In this document: positions 22,901-36,027 of the stretch, piece by piece
How the letters are laid out: each line of letters opens with the position of its first letter
How positions within the stretch are numbered: the stretch's first letter is position 1
NCBI GenBank assembly: GCA_029945375.1
Contig: JAQOTE010000015.1
Span: 124,001 to 188,000, forward strand
Length of the DNA: 64,000 nt
Source: Agaricus subrufescens
Taxonomy: Eukaryota > Basidiomycota > Agaricomycetes > Agaricales > Agaricaceae
Direction of reading: 5' to 3'
The notes under the pieces: model-generated
What the model saw: the letters and a program-made list of their open reading frames with translations, nothing else
Database searches by the model: none
What the model was told of the DNA's origin: nothing
Program-made: the position numbers and the translations under genes

Positions 22901-25076
22901 GCTCGAAGAGACCTATTTGGACCATGACAAGGGCAGGAAGAGTAAAAATGATGGGCCACTTCTTCTGTAGGATCTTCGGATCGGTTATATCACGGGAAAA
23001 AAGGCCAGTAGCTTTCAAGAGAGAGTATCCCATGACTTTCCGATGAGTTTCGTCCAATTCGATCACGGCCTTCCTGAACACAGGATAGCGCTGGAACAAC
23101 TGGTGACCCATGTGCGCATTGTGAGGTCCTTGGCCAGAGAAAACAAAAGACAGTTGAGGAGCCTTTGTAGGCACTAAGATTGGGCGAGGAAGGGATTCGA
23201 GCGGAATGGAGTTGTTGTTGTTGAGGATGAAGAAAGACCTCCAAGGGAGCTGCCGTGCTTGTCGCGAAGCATGCACGGCATTTGCGAGAATTACTTCACG
23301 ATCATGGGGAAGACGCAAGATCTCTTGCGCCACAGTTTCCGCTGCGGCGGGCGTTAGTCCTCCGACGAGGAAAAGGGCACAATTTTCGTGCGGTAAGTGC
23401 GGCGCGATGGCTTTCACCGGCGGGCCTTCGAGTAGCACGTGACCAATTGATCCGCCTATTCCCGCACTGGCAATCGAGATCAGCGGTTGCTTGCCTTTGG
23501 TCTTGCACCCGAGCGCTACTGGTTTTGTGACGACCTCAATCGCATACTTGTCCCAGTCAATGGCTCTGTTCGGGACAGAAAAGTTGGCCGTCGGAGGTAT
23601 GACCCCCTTGTCGAAGATATGGCATGCCTTCACCAAGGATGCTAAGAAAGCAGCACCTTCGAGGTGACTAAGAAGCAATTAGGACAAACCTAACAACACC
23701 AATGCATTCAATACCTACCCCACGTTTCCTTTTACTGATCCTACTCTTATATTGGACCCACTTGAACAGAAGATTTGCCCTGCGGCGTTCGCCTCAATGG
23801 GGTCTCCGATTCTCGTTCCTTCAAATGGTCAATTTTTTTCCCAAAGGCGTCAACAATTTCCAGCCAACCTGTCATATGAAGCTCCACATAATCAACTTCT
23901 GTAGGCTCTCTTCCCGCCTTTTCATAGACTTGCGATATGACTTGTTGCTGTGAGGGTCCATTAGGAACATATAGCGGAAAGTCTGACCCGGTTGCGGCGT
24001 GAGAAGACGCCGCAATCTATCAAAGATACGTGACTATTTGGGTACGCGATATTCGACTATAACTCACAGTGCAGTATATATGGTCATTGTCCATGAGCGC
24101 GTTTTTCAGGCTTTTTACAACGACGACGACAGCACCTTCACCCCGCGAAAACCTGGACTCTCTGTCAATATGACTCCCTGGAAACACCTAGCAACTGTAC
24201 CCATCAGCTTGCTCGTCAAAAGGTTTGCATATCCCATCCGGCGACAACACTTGCGCCTTTTCATATCTCCACCACTCCAAGATGCTGTAAGAAATCAGGG
24301 TTAGAGGCAAAACGGCCACATACATTTCCCTGTGACATCACTGACTTTCTGTTACTTTGAGCAGCACCCACTATAGCCGCCGTACAGTCTCCATTCTTGA
24401 TGGCCGAAGTGGCTAAGTGCAAACCTGTTAACGAAGAACTACAAGCAGTGTCAATAGCGATGGATGGGCCCTTCAGATTGAGGGCGTAGGAAATGCGGTT
24501 CGGGAGACCACTCGGTGCGTAAATCAGGCTTCCATCCGAGTTCATATTATCCTGATGGTCTCGAGTCATCTATCTGGATTAGAAGGCAAAAGACAATGCT
24601 TACCAGGTTGAGATCATTGTTTCCACTCATGAAACAGCCGATGGGTTGTTCACGAGTTTGGATTCCCGAATCAAGTAAGGCAAGAAAGGACAACTCCATT
24701 AGTCGTCGCGCGCTATAAGGCATCACCCGCGCGTCATCACTACTTATTCCAAAGGCCGAGTTATCGAATTCGGACATCGATTTCAAGAAAGCACCCTTTC
24801 GTGGCATGTCGGACAAGATCACCGATGCAAACCTAGACTCTATTCAGCGTACTCAGGTAAAAGGTATGTCTACATACGGATTAGGTGACACTTTAAGTTG
24901 ATCAAGGTCCTCGAATGCGTCTTCCCCATCCAAGAGAAATTTCCAGAAATCTTCATAGCTCAAGTCTTCAGTTGCAATCTGTCCAGAGGGCAGCTGGGCG
25001 GCTATCCCAACCTGGTCCGAAATTTTAGTGGTTACAGACCCTCATAAGGTATAGGGAAACTTACGACTGCAAACAT
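16071..25076 (-). CDS. Highly reducing polyketide synthase (KS-AT-DH-CMeT-psiER-KR-ACP-psiACP-ACP-TE-like)
   Basis: Nineteen exons sum exactly to 2,688 residues. Exon 1 is only 12 nt (25076-25065), then 25011-24878, 24832-24604, 24569-24346, 24284-24201, 24152-24068, 24016-23869, 23818-23719, 23667-21891, 21839-21690, 21638-21346, 21290-21103, 21044-20758, 20699-20523, 20466-20301, 20243-18589, 18535-18138, 18081-17927 and 17875-16071. KS has Cys168 (DTACSSS), His303 and His340. AT has GHSAGE with Ser610. DH has His915 and Asp1091. The C-methyltransferase has EIGAGTG at 1348-1354. The segment before KR resembles an enoyl reductase but lacks its glycine-rich NADPH loop. KR has GGIGGIG at 1888-1894 and Ser2021/Tyr2034. 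Carrier serines are 2193 and 2342, with an incomplete ACP at 2254. The C-terminus is an alpha/beta-hydrolase-like domain. Expected product: a methylated, partly unsaturated polyketide; identity unknown. Confidence 0.95.
16990..17700 (-). other. Tandem acyl carrier protein region of the PKS, middle unit broken
   Basis: Two complete carrier units share [17 protein letters not shown] and SQMDLLLGM, with phosphopantetheine serines at residues 2193 and 2342. Between them lies a third piece with LDSIRAS (Ser2254) and [10 protein letters not shown] but without the preceding helix and its INYG lead-in. The three pieces look like an internal duplication, with the middle copy eroded at its 5' side. Confidence 0.85.
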
Positions 25077-28000
25077 CACACCGTATTGGGGGAAGTCTCA
25101 ACCCTGAGAGTGGGATAACTATGATTAAATACCTAGAGAATAAGTGTAATTATGGGCAAGACGATAACAATACAAAAAGATCTAGATCATATCGGCTGAC
25201 TCGACCAGATAACCTGATCTAGGATCTGCTCATGGCTCAAGCGGGCAGTCAATTCAGAAGTGGTGATTATTTCTCGGGTTTAGAAAAGATCGGCTTAGAA
25301 AGTGTTGCTTGAAAACGAAAATTACCTGGGACTGAATGGACTTTAGAATGTTCAAGTCTTAAGGGGACAAGAGCCCGAATCCCACGCGTTTATATGTACA
25401 TATTTCCACACGAGGCCCTTCGAGATAAATATCCTGGTTTCCCTCTGTCAACTATCACAACTATAGTTTGGCACAGAAGAAAACTATTAAGGGGCTATCA
25501 TCTGTCAGACGTGCGTCCGGGTAATCATTAATCATCGGCCGAGGGACGCCTTGCTGTCGAAACTCAACTGGCCCACTCCCTCTTCATGTTCCGTAAAAAG
25601 CTTCGCTAGGCAGCTAGCATGCTTGTACGGCCCTTATGTCCGACTAAAACTCGGACACAGACGAAACTTGCACGCGCGCGAGGCGGATCAAAATATCATG
25701 CCCCATTGATTGATGGTAGCACAATATATAGAGTTAAAAAAATCTCATCCGATGTATCCCCTTATTTCTGATGGAGCCACGCGAAGCACAACGGTCCAAA
25801 CGCCTTGCACCGGGGATACATATTTGAAAACACATCTGGACTCCAGCCACCGGGGGGCTTTCAACCAGCTTTCAACCGTCATTTATGCTCCACTGAACGT
25901 TCGAACTCTGAACCCGTGATAAGTCGACAGCCCCTGCATTCGAGCGGTTAAGTGGCCTCTATACCGGAGTGATGGTTTGCCTTTGCGCGAAAGGGAAAAG
26001 CCGAAGAAGGAGAGGGTAAAATATTGTAAATAGAAGATGGACCTAAAAGTGAGAGAGGTTCTATCTGACGGCCCTGCGTTATCAAATCCCCGTTCACTAA
26101 TTACATTAGTACCTGAAGTTTGATAATCATAAAATCGTTTTTTCTTAACAATTTCTGAGCCATGATATCGTAGTGTAACTACAAAACTCGTTCGAGTCTT
26201 CTCTACTGTAATTGTAGTGTTTTTCGTGTCAAACAATGACGAACTTACTCCATGTAATACCAATGGAGCAAACTTTCAAATCACACGAAATGACCGCCAG
26301 TCTGAAACTGCCGAATATGCGTTTGCGGACCAAAAACTCTAAGGAGTAGCTTATGTCAACATGATAAATGATACCGGCATTATTGATCCTTGAGGGTTTG
26401 CAGGCTCGTCAAAAAAGTCAAATGGGCAAACCTTGATGAGTAATGCATGTCTTGATTATTTTCCATCTACAACTCTATGGCTTCCAATGATCTCGAGTGT
26501 GATAGTTCAAGACCCTCAATGAGTATTCTAGGGCGTACAACGGCAGTGAGGGAAATTTTTTTGGTTTGAGCAGTGTACTAGTTGCCATTACTGCTGTCTG
26601 GTCAAAGGTCACGCGGACTTGACAGGTAAGATTGCTCTACAGGCAGGACCCGGCAATTCCTTACCGATGATAGTCTAGATCATTAGGGCCATACCATCCC
26701 TTTATAGAACCCCCCTCGCCGCTATTCATCGATTTAATTGCTCATTTCCCTTCATTTTTAAGCTTCAAGCGCTCACTATTTGCCATTTAACACAAGCGCA
26801 CATTCTTCGTTATTTCTTGTCATCAGCTATTCTCGTCTCGATTGTGCCATGGATTGGGACTAATATAGCTGCCACCCCCCTTTTCCCCGAGTATCGTCAA
26901 TAGTCTTATTTTGTACCATGAGTAGTCGTGTATTTACCCACAACGTTTGTATTCTTCATACCACTCTGTATCCTGGCACCCCTCACCAGAGAGAAAAATA
27001 GGTGTTTCTGTATACAGTTTTAGTGCCCTTCGAGAGTGGAGATACGGCGTGGTACAGAGGGCTTAAGATCCTTGGTCGCATCGTATCACAGTACTCTGTG
27101 ATCAAAGATCCGAATATCATGTTCAGATATAACGACCGTCGCAATGCCACAACCACGACATTTGACAGCGAGGGGGTGCAACGAATACTGACACAGATAG
27201 TTACATCCACGTCTCTGACGGGGTCAAAGAAGATTTAGCTGCTAATACCAGGAGTTGATTTCATCATAATAGCTCCACTAAAAAAATAAGAGTTTGGTTT
27301 CATCCCGAGCATGCTATAGTAAGAAACTGTCACCCGTCAACCATAGCGATCACCAATACGTGCGTTTTTATTTGCTCGCGTGTGGAGTCCAGTAGCGTAT
27401 CATTTGGCTGTGTACAACAGGTGGCGAAGTCGGCGGAAGTTTCAGCAGAACTAGATGTCAGATGTGTGGCGAACCCGGACAGAATCAGAGATCCTGCTTC
27501 TGAAGCATTGAGAATGCGGCTGTAACTGTACTAGTCGTGGAGAAAAATGGAGCAATGGAACACTCACTCGCGCTTTGCATGTTTTGCTGAATCAACACAC
27601 GAGGCACTAATGAGCTGAGGAAATCTTCGTGTCTAATTTTGGGTCGTTATCAGAGACCCTGCCATCACCCGCCGATGATATGAAGGGCATCAAAATTATT
27701 CAAAAATACGATGTGGGTATATAACTCGCCATGAACAAGACCTGGAATGAGGCTTTTCTTTATCGAAGCAGTAAACTGAGATATTATAACCCGGGTAGGG
27801 GAATTCGGTCAGACACAATCATTTTCTCAGTAATTTTTTGAATGGTGAAGCAGTTTTAGAAGACACATTATTAGATGGGCCCTGTTATCCGCGGATGAGA
27901 AGCACAGCCAAAGGTTTCTGATGTGAGCATTTGATGATCCTGCCATGTCGCCGGTGATTGCACGAGCCCGGGTTCCCTCGAAATCGAATCAGTGATTACC

Positions 28001-28504
28001 TATTCCTTCCATTATGATGGTACCACTTATCCTAAATAGTGCTTCGCAGCATCCTCTACTCCTTTATGTCTATAATAAAGCCGTTCTAATTGAGGTCAAC
28101 CTGGGCAGGTGGTTGGGAGTTCTTGCACCAGGGGAGACCCCGAGTGCATGGCCAATCTTTGACATTCTCACTTTTGATTCTCTAATCGTTGTCCGTGTCT
28201 CAACGAATGATTTTTTTTGATACCTACGATCAATTGTCTATCTTATTTATATAAATGTACTTGTCTGCGACATTGCTTATGTTTTGCGATCTATTTCTGA
28301 GGTAAGCCCCCGGATACAGCGCATTCAACTTGTGGAGTGTCCATCCTATATTGATAAGAACAGTCGCAACGTATCTGTCGTCTGAAACAAGCTGGTTCAT
28401 GTGGAGATTAAGCTACTAGTAATAGAGTAGTAAATTAATTTTAGGAAAGAAGGGGTATCCTGTGATGTACAAGAAAACATGCCACTGGAGAGGATAAGGA
28501 CATA
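25077..28504. other. Gene-poor 3.4 kb stretch upstream of the PKS
   Basis: This is the longest gap in the window. No gene can be supported. The minus-strand frames at 25883-26263 and 26983-27210 lack motifs. Around 27560-27790 on the minus strand, two short open stretches can be joined by a GT-AG pair, giving IPGLVHGELYTHIVFLNNF and then HEDFLSSLVPRVLIQQNMQ, which read like protein, but I found no start, continuation or family. The PKS promoter should lie at the low-coordinate end. Confidence 0.5.
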
Positions 28505-29796
28505 TCATGCTTCGTCTAGAGAGGCTTTCCTCAATTTAGAACTATGCGGTGATGCGGAATCAGTTCGTGTCTCCGCCTGTTCTGTGATATGAACGGCCAC
28601 CCCACTCCGAAGTTCGTATGTAGGAGCTCTTCGATTATTCGCCCAACTATGTGAGAGACTATTTGAACCGCCGGTTGATGTTTTCACCCTGAGGTGGAAG
28701 TGAATTTGTAATACGATGAGGCAATACGTAACGCCCTGAGAATTGTTAACCTCAATGTTCGTATCCAGTTAGATTGAAACTTACCACAAGTGGCGTTATC
28801 AAATCCAAGGCGGGGTATTGGCCATTGGAACCAGTGAGGTAAGAAATGAGAAGGGCGGTAACACTTGTGGTATAGATGGCTCCGCTCTCGATAATTACGG
28901 CCATAGCTGGGAATAGGCTGCGGCCACTGGTGAAGGTGGTATTTCTGCGACTATCCCAAATCTTGAAAACGATGGCAGCTTAGGATACAAGATTTAGTAA
29001 CATATTTTGGTGTATATCAAACGTTTGCATACCAGTGCAACAGACGTTAAGACCCATCGTGAGGATGAAGAACGATTCGATGAACTGAGCGGCTGTTTGG
29101 AATATATTGGCTCCCGGCACAGCGGCAGACAAAGACCAAACCACAACCATCCCAATGGCTAAGAAACTCAGTAACGACAAAGACGGAGTTGACAATGGTG
29201 ACATACCTAGGTTTGCCATTAAGACGACTCCGGCAGGTACCATGATATAAAGGGATCTATTGTTCACGATGTAGCATCGCCAAACCTGGATTACGGTTCG
29301 ATGAATTTTGTATATGAGTTAAGGAGAGAGGTGACATACCAATACACCGTCTCCCAAGATCGTCTGTAGTACGTATAGCACCGTCTTTGCAACATGAAGG
29401 GGGTTAGAGATTTGTTCGTAATAAACGATTGGGTTTGGAGGTCTGGTTGGGTCACCAGTAACAAATGCTTGGACCAAGCGCACAAAGTCGAGAATAAGAT
29501 GCTATCGCTTTGCTTCAGTGATGCGTTGTATTGAAGGAAGAATAAAAGCCTACCGTTGTCGCCAGGACCATCATAAAAGTGGCAACAGGAAGAACGAAGC
29601 GTTGGTTAGATATCCGAACAGGATCTCTGGCAGAAGAGATCACGATAAGAATGATGTAGAAAGTGAGAAAAATTCCTAACGTATGAAGTTGTGGCTATCA
29701 TCGTCTGTTTTCTGGCACGAACGACAGAAGCGCACCATAAATGATATTTTCAATGAATAGCGAAAGAAGTTCTGCTTTGTCCAAAGGAATGCCCAT
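28505..29796 (-). CDS. Seven-helix membrane protein of a second type
   Basis: Six exons (29796-29736, 29675-29554, 29501-29340, 29285-29033, 28978-28785, 28735-28505) give 340 residues. It starts MGIPLDKAELLSLFIENIIYG, has VLYVLQTILGDGVLVWRCYIV at helix 3, a long helix 4-5 stretch, IIESGAIYTTSVTALLISYL at helix 6, DLITPLVGVTYCLIVLQIHF at helix 7 and a 50-residue hydrophilic tail. This matches the widespread Agaricomycete seven-helix type (GDG-VWRCY ... ESG ... TPLVG). It differs from the A-F family here, which lacks the GDG and ESGAIY features. It is divergent from the A-PCP-R reductase gene and sits between it and the PKS, so it could belong to the biosynthetic locus. No ligand or transport function is known to me. 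Confidence 0.88.
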
Positions 29797-30734
29797 GGTG
29801 GTTGCCGAGCACACTGCGAGGATACACGAATGTAACTCGTTGATCGGTTCTTATACATGCTGTTCGGGGTCTCTGGCAGATCCTCGTGGAATTTAGAATG
29901 TAGATAAAATTCAGATGCATCACCATCCCGTTTAGTCGATTTCTCAAGATCCTAATGATTGATTGATCTTGGCTCATAGTGCAACGCAGGTGCAACGTCA
30001 CGCAGTAAAAATTTCTTCGGTTGCCTGCTATCTCCAGCTGTGAATTTTTACTCACGTCGGAGTTTCATGATCCAATTTGATAGCTGTTCAGTTGCTGTGC
30101 CACTTCCGCAAGGTCAGAGGCAAGTGCACCAGGGAAATATGGTCACATTAACCGGGTGGCTACGACTGCTGCATCGAAGCATCGAAGTATTCGGAGGTTG
30201 GACTATGACGAATCTTCCCCACTTCTCGCAGAAGATGCTAGGTATTTAACCACATGATTCTGCTGGTGCGCTGGCTCGGCTTTCTCGGACTTGCCCGTGG
30301 GCCCTGGGAAAGGGGACTGTGACACCCCGGGCCGGTTTAAGGCCGCTACCCGACCAATCCGGATTCTCCTTCCCACCAACGTTGATTTAGCAAGTGCAAT
30401 AACCCTTCGCACGATGGCAAACACACGGCCTGGCGTTCAGCACTGGTATCTCTCTTTCCTGACGGTATGAGAGGCGGGCTAACCTCCGCCGTTGATCGAC
30501 GTCTTTTATCTGCACAGAATGCTTCTGATCCTCACTGCCACGTACAGAAGGGTTGGGACGGAGTGCGGTACGGTTCATCATATTTTCCCACACAACCAAG
30601 ACTAAAATCTTGATTGTGATACATGCCCGGCTCCCGTTTTCGAGATAATGTGTGCCGATGAAGACTATAATTGTAGGCTCGCAACCAAGATAAATGCAGG
30701 TACTTTTTGCCGAACAGCAATAACCTTTCCCGTG
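29797..30734. promoter_or_regulatory. Divergent promoter region, seven-helix gene and A-PCP-R reductase
   Basis: A 938-base gap between two divergent starts, with no supportable gene. The small frames here carry no motif. I cannot name specific sites. Confidence 0.45.
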
Positions 30735-33700
30735 ATGGTTGACGTCGCGTCCTTACCCACCCTGCAGGGATCGAAAAGCGCCACATTCACGCGCCCCCCA
30801 TTCAACGATTCATTGACGCTTCCCGAGTTCTATGCATTCCACGCCTCAAACAGCTCCCGACATCCCGTTTTTACTTATGCCGACGATTCTACAGGCAATG
30901 GCACTCGTGAACTATGTTATCCAGAAGTATACGCCGCTATTCAAAGGGGGCATGTGATAGTGTCCCGCCACCATGCTGCTCTGCCTGAAGATGGGACCAA
31001 GGCTGCCATCATTGGTATACTGGCCACCCTCGGTGAGGGATACGTTCACAACGACTATTCAGCAGTGACTTAGATATTTCTCTAGATACCATCACTTACA
31101 GCACCCTCACTCTCGGTATCATGCATGCAGGGCTCACAGCTTTTCCTATCTCTACTCGCAATTCCGTCGTTGGTGTTGCTCATTTGATCCGATCCACTGG
31201 TCTCCGACTCCTGTTCGTCAGTCCTGATTTAGCCATGCAGCGAATTGCACTGGAGGCTACTGCGATATTGGAAAAAGAAGGGATCGCCATCAGCGTTCTC
31301 GCCGCGCCGCAATTTGGCGACCTTTATAATGGGGATGATACTTATAAACAGTTGGCTCCTGTCCGGACTTGTGCGGATCCGGTTGTCCTTATATTACACT
31401 CATCCGGTGTGTTGTCCTGATCTTTGTTGGCGCTGTTGCTTAGTTATTATCAACTCAAGGGTCGACCGCTCAGCCTAAGCCTGTCCCAATACTCAGCAGT
31501 AATTTCGTCGAATGGGGCCGCCTTCCTTGTATGTCTGCCTGTCACTGTTTTCTACGAAAGCCTGAACCCAGCCCCTGAGATTATGGAGAGATCGATATGA
31601 CTGGCATGCCGGTTGCTGCTCACTCTTTACCAGTCTTTCGTAAGTATTATTATTCCCATTAAATGACGTTTAATTAACCTAGAATCGTATAGATGCGATG
31701 GGAGCTATTCAGTTGGTCTGGACGGTAAGTTACTCAATTCTTGTTGTTGACACCAAATGACTTTTTTTTACAGGTTGGTTCCGGTACTGTGACGGCATGC
31801 TTCAAACCCGCGAATCCACCCACGATCCCCACACCTGATGTCTTTCTACGGGAAATTGTTGAAACCAAATCGAAGATCGTCTTTTGTGTCCCGATATTCA
31901 TTGAGGTCTGTTAATAACTCGGATAACGGCATCTACTTAATCTACCTAGGCCTGGGCACGCTCTCCTGAAAATATCCCGATTTTATGTGATTTGAGTGCA
32001 GTGGTGAGGCGCCCATAAAGGGCGGCGAGAAGTACATCACTAACGAGATGTAGGTGTATGCGGGCGCTCCAATGAATCGGGCAGTTGGGGACACGCTTGT
32101 CAGCGCCGGAGTCAACTTAATTCCTTTCTACGGAATGTAAGTATGATATCGTGTATCGTCAGCTTTATCTGAAATTTTGGTGAAGAACAGAAACGGGGTG
32201 TCTGTCTGTGTTTGTACCAAAGTCGACGAATGTCGACAACTGGCCATATTTCAAATTCTCGGGTCATTTCAAGGCCCATCTAATACCTCATGATATGGTT
32301 GAAGAGGGAGAGGTAGGGGAACTCGTAGTTCTTGTATGTACAGTCTCCTGCAATCTTTTCTCTACTCAAAGCTTTGCAATTTAGAGCCATAAAACCTATA
32401 ACCCGCATGTTCTCAATACCACGGTGGATGGAATGCCGGGTTACGCCACGAGTGACCTTGTTATGCGTCACCCCACTGACAAAGATAGATATTGCATATA
32501 TGGGAGAGTTGACGATCAACTAATGTTGTCTACTGGTGAAAAGGTGATCCCCATGTATACAAAACTCTAACATTTCTAACCGCTAGCCAGACAAATCCCG
32601 TTCCCCTAGGTAGTTCGACTACTTTTACGTCATTTACGTGTTTGCTGACCAATACTAGAAAACCTTTTCCTCCAAGACAAAAATATCACTGCGGCTGTTA
32701 CCTTTGGTCGTGGTCGCTTCCAAAACGGGGTCCTCCTTCAGCCTGCAGAGCCCTTTGATCCTACTGATGAGGCGAAACTGGCCTCATTCAGAAATTTGAT
32801 TTGGTATTTCTTATGTTTATCTGTTGTTTGAAATAGGTCCAACTTTCGTTGTACAGGCCAACTGTTGAAAAAGTTAACGACTTTGCCCCCGCGCACTCCC
32901 GAATATTTAAGGAGGTACGCCAGTTGAAACCTGCCTACCATACAATTAAATGGAGCTCCAGGTAGATGATTATTACCACCGACCCTGGTAAACCACTTGA
33001 ATTCACGCCAAAGGGAACGCCCCGACGTCAAATGTGTTTGAAGAGCTACGAGAAAGAGATCGACGCCGTGTACGAGGCTGTGAATAACTCTTCTCAAACA
33101 GATATCCTGGTCCCCGAGGTCTGGACCGCGGAAAATGCGATGAGCTTCGTTGATACCGCAGTCAAGAACGTATTAAAGTATCCGATAGCTGCCAATCAAG
33201 ACATGTTCCTCCAGGGATGTGACAGGTCTCGTCCCACAATTTCATATATTGTCTCCTCCTGACGGTTGTTTTAGCTTGCAGGCGACGTGGATTCGAAACA
33301 GCATGTTGCATGCTATCCGCTCTTCTAGAAATCAGGCTGAGATCCATCAAATTCCCCTCAATTTCGTGTACACACACCCGAGTATCCAGCAGCTCGGAGA
33401 TTATTTCTGGAGGGTCTTGTCTGCGACTCCCGACGGCAGCGAAGAGGACCGCACTAACCAAGTTGAAATAAGATGTCTCGAAATGGAATCGCTCGTCACC
33501 AACTATACTTCCAATATTCCCACGCCCAAGTGGAAGGTGTCACCTGAATCACGCCGCGAGGAAATGGTTCTACTCACAGGAAGCACAGGCCGGCTCGGTT
33601 GCTACATCCTGGCACAGTTAGCCGAAAGAGATGATATTATCAAAATATTTGCGCTAAATCGTTCTAACCCTCTCAATCTATCTCCAGGGGCGAGGCAGAC

Positions 33701-34867
33701 AGAGGCAATGAAAACATGGGGTCTCAGCCTCAAATCGGATGCGAGGGACAAGATAGTATTTCTCGAATATGATCCATCAAGGGAAAAGCTGGGCTTGACA
33801 GATGATGACTACTTGATGGTAAAAAGATTTTCCTGTGATATACCGTGCACTGCTGACTGCGCATTAGCTTCAAAAAACGGTTACGACTATAATACACAAC
33901 GGTGCGAACCTCTTTTATCCTCAATACGCCACGGAATTGACTGAGACTCCAGGATGGCGGGTTGATTTCAACATTGGGTTGGGATCATTCGAGAATTTGA
34001 TTGCTGGCACTCGACACCTTCTAAATCTCGCCCTCGGTTCCGTGGTGTGTAATGGCCCCAAATTCATTTTCATCAGTTCCATCTCAGTGTTCAAGAGTAA
34101 GTTGCCTTCGCCTCGTTTGACAAATACTTGTATGCTGAAAATCGTCAGATTCTATGTCCAATGCAGTAGCGCCTGAATCTTCGGTTCCACCCCAATTGGC
34201 CGCCGGTTTTGGTTACGGTGAGAGCAAATGGGTGGCAGAAAGTATATGTCAAAGAATATATGAAGCCACGGGATTACTTTTGTCAATTGCCCGTATTGGC
34301 CAACTTTGTGGAGACGGAAATGGACGCTGGAACGTGAAAGAATGGGTACCGGCTCTTATCAGGACTGGGAAAGCGATTGGGAGCATTCCTTCTCGTCACG
34401 AGGTAAGTGATCTTCGAGTCAAAAAGAATTGTCGCGCGCCGCTAATGAAGTTGTTTCTTCTTCGCCTTACTTAGGTAGTGACTTGGCTTCCTGTTGACAC
34501 CGCAGCGACCGCTATTCTTGACATTGTGACACAGTCTGGCAATCCTTTGCCACCCATTGTACACCTGAACTTAGTTCACCCGCGACCAACCGCCTGGGAT
34601 GATATTTTCAAACCAGTAGCCGACCACCTGCAGGTTGACTTTGTCCCGTACGACAAATGGGTGCAGCTACTTGATATCAAAGCAAACGCTCCCTCCACTG
34701 GGGACCTTGGAGTATCGGCTGAATTGCGTGGATTTTTATCAGAGGGTCGTTTTGGTGACAGTCAATTCAAAATGGATATTACATTGGACAGCTGTCCAAG
34801 TCTGAGAGGCGTTAAAGCGATAGAGGGGTTAGACTTGATTAAATCCTTACAATTTTGGGGATTTTAA
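30735..34867 (+). CDS. NRPS-like adenylation-carrier-reductase (A-PCP-R) enzyme
   Basis: Nineteen exons sum to 1,068 residues: 30735-31032, 31086-31406, 31460-31528, 31580-31639, 31693-31724, 31774-31905, 31950-32003, 32054-32136, 32186-32333, 32385-32543, 32591-32609, 32659-32803, 32857-32914, 32966-33225, 33275-33818, 33868-33901, 33953-34096, 34149-34402, 34475-34867. The adenylation domain has HSSGSTAQPKPV at 204-215, YGITETG at 348-354 and STGEK ending at 452. The carrier has GCDSLQATW with phosphopantetheine Ser613. The reductase has TGSTGRLG at 714-721 for NADPH and YGESK with Tyr876 and Lys880. Such enzymes activate a carboxylic acid, tether it and release it as an aldehyde. It is shorter than the Lys2 alpha-aminoadipate reductase (about 1,400 residues) and looks like the basidiomycete specialised-metabolism branch. 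Substrate unknown. Confidence 0.95.
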
Positions 34868-36027
34868 TTAATCACATGGATATGCGTGTACTTGGTTGGC
34901 GATGTTTCTTGGTGTATCGTCAAACAGGGTTTTTTCTTTTTTCGTTCTGCCTTTATCACTCTAAGTAAGCCAGAGCTAATGCAATAGAGCTACAAGCGTA
35001 ACACTAATGATTGGCCCAAGCCTAAAGACGGGGGGGGGAGGGGGCTGCAAGCAGTGTTAGTGACAACGCCGAACAGGGGGGTCGACTCGGAAAGTTTCAT
35101 CACAAAAATATAAACCATGTCGCTATAACTTGCCCCTCAAATACAAGCAATTCGTTGAAAGAGTCCATGACAGTCAACTGTAGAGCATGTCCGAAATTGT
35201 CGCCAGAAATCGAAATTAGACGAAACAAATCATATAACGTATATACAGTAGTGTGGGAGTCCTGATCAATAAAATGTGGCGAAGCAGTCTAGTTAAAGGG
35301 GATCAGGAAAGGTCACCAGACTCGGTTCAGAGAAACGTAACAGGATCCGAAGAATCTGCTTACAACGCTTTGTACACAAAGAAGAGGGATTAGGTTAACC
35401 TGGGACTAACCATAAAGGAGTAAAGGAGCTGCCATTACTCGACAACTTAAGACCATCGGTTTAGCTTTCACTGGCTCACATGATGGTCGAAGGCGGGTCC
35501 GAAGGTCCGATGAAGAACAAGGCTCAAAGTTAGTCCGAGTATGAATTGTTGGATGCGTCGACTCAGAACATGTTCTCTTCGCTACCTCCCCGAAAGAGCA
35601 TTGATACCGAGACTGGGCCTGAATATTGAATGCCTGCCCTGAACATCATTCAGATATTTGTACTCATCAATTCCGCACAACTCCGTGCTAGATTCGCTCT
35701 GGCGTTGAGCGCTGATAAATGATCCTGCAATGCTATGGCAAGTTCCATGATGATGTGCAATCACGCCTCGATTGGTATGCTCGAGCTTGATTCACAACTT
35801 ACGCTGGCATCATACGAAAGCATCTCTGAATCTCAGTCCAACTTTCAGTGTTCTGCTCTTCTCAGAGACCGCCTTTACCATCCCTTAACTTATTCTCTGC
35901 CGGTAAACCTGAGCATCACTGATGAAAAGACACTGCCATCTGCCATCTGTCATTTACGTCAAAGCCCGCAGTTGTCTGGTGTTCGCCGACTACGTTTAGG
36001 TATGCCTTTCAGTTCAAATCCCCATCC
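34868..36027. other. Intergenic, nothing recognised
   Basis: About 1.2 kb between the reductase and the third seven-helix copy. It has a G-rich run at 35029-35044 and no gene that I can support. The frame at 35735-36031 runs into the next gene's start and has no motif. Confidence 0.5.

Noticed and set aside
16071..25076. PKS read as several separate genes because of its scattered open frames
   Set aside because: All 19 exons join with matching phases to one 2,688-codon frame and the domain order is that of a single HR-PKS.
25883..26263. 126-codon minus-strand frame in the PKS upstream gap
   Set aside because: Biased, low-complexity-like composition and no recognisable motif or splice partners.
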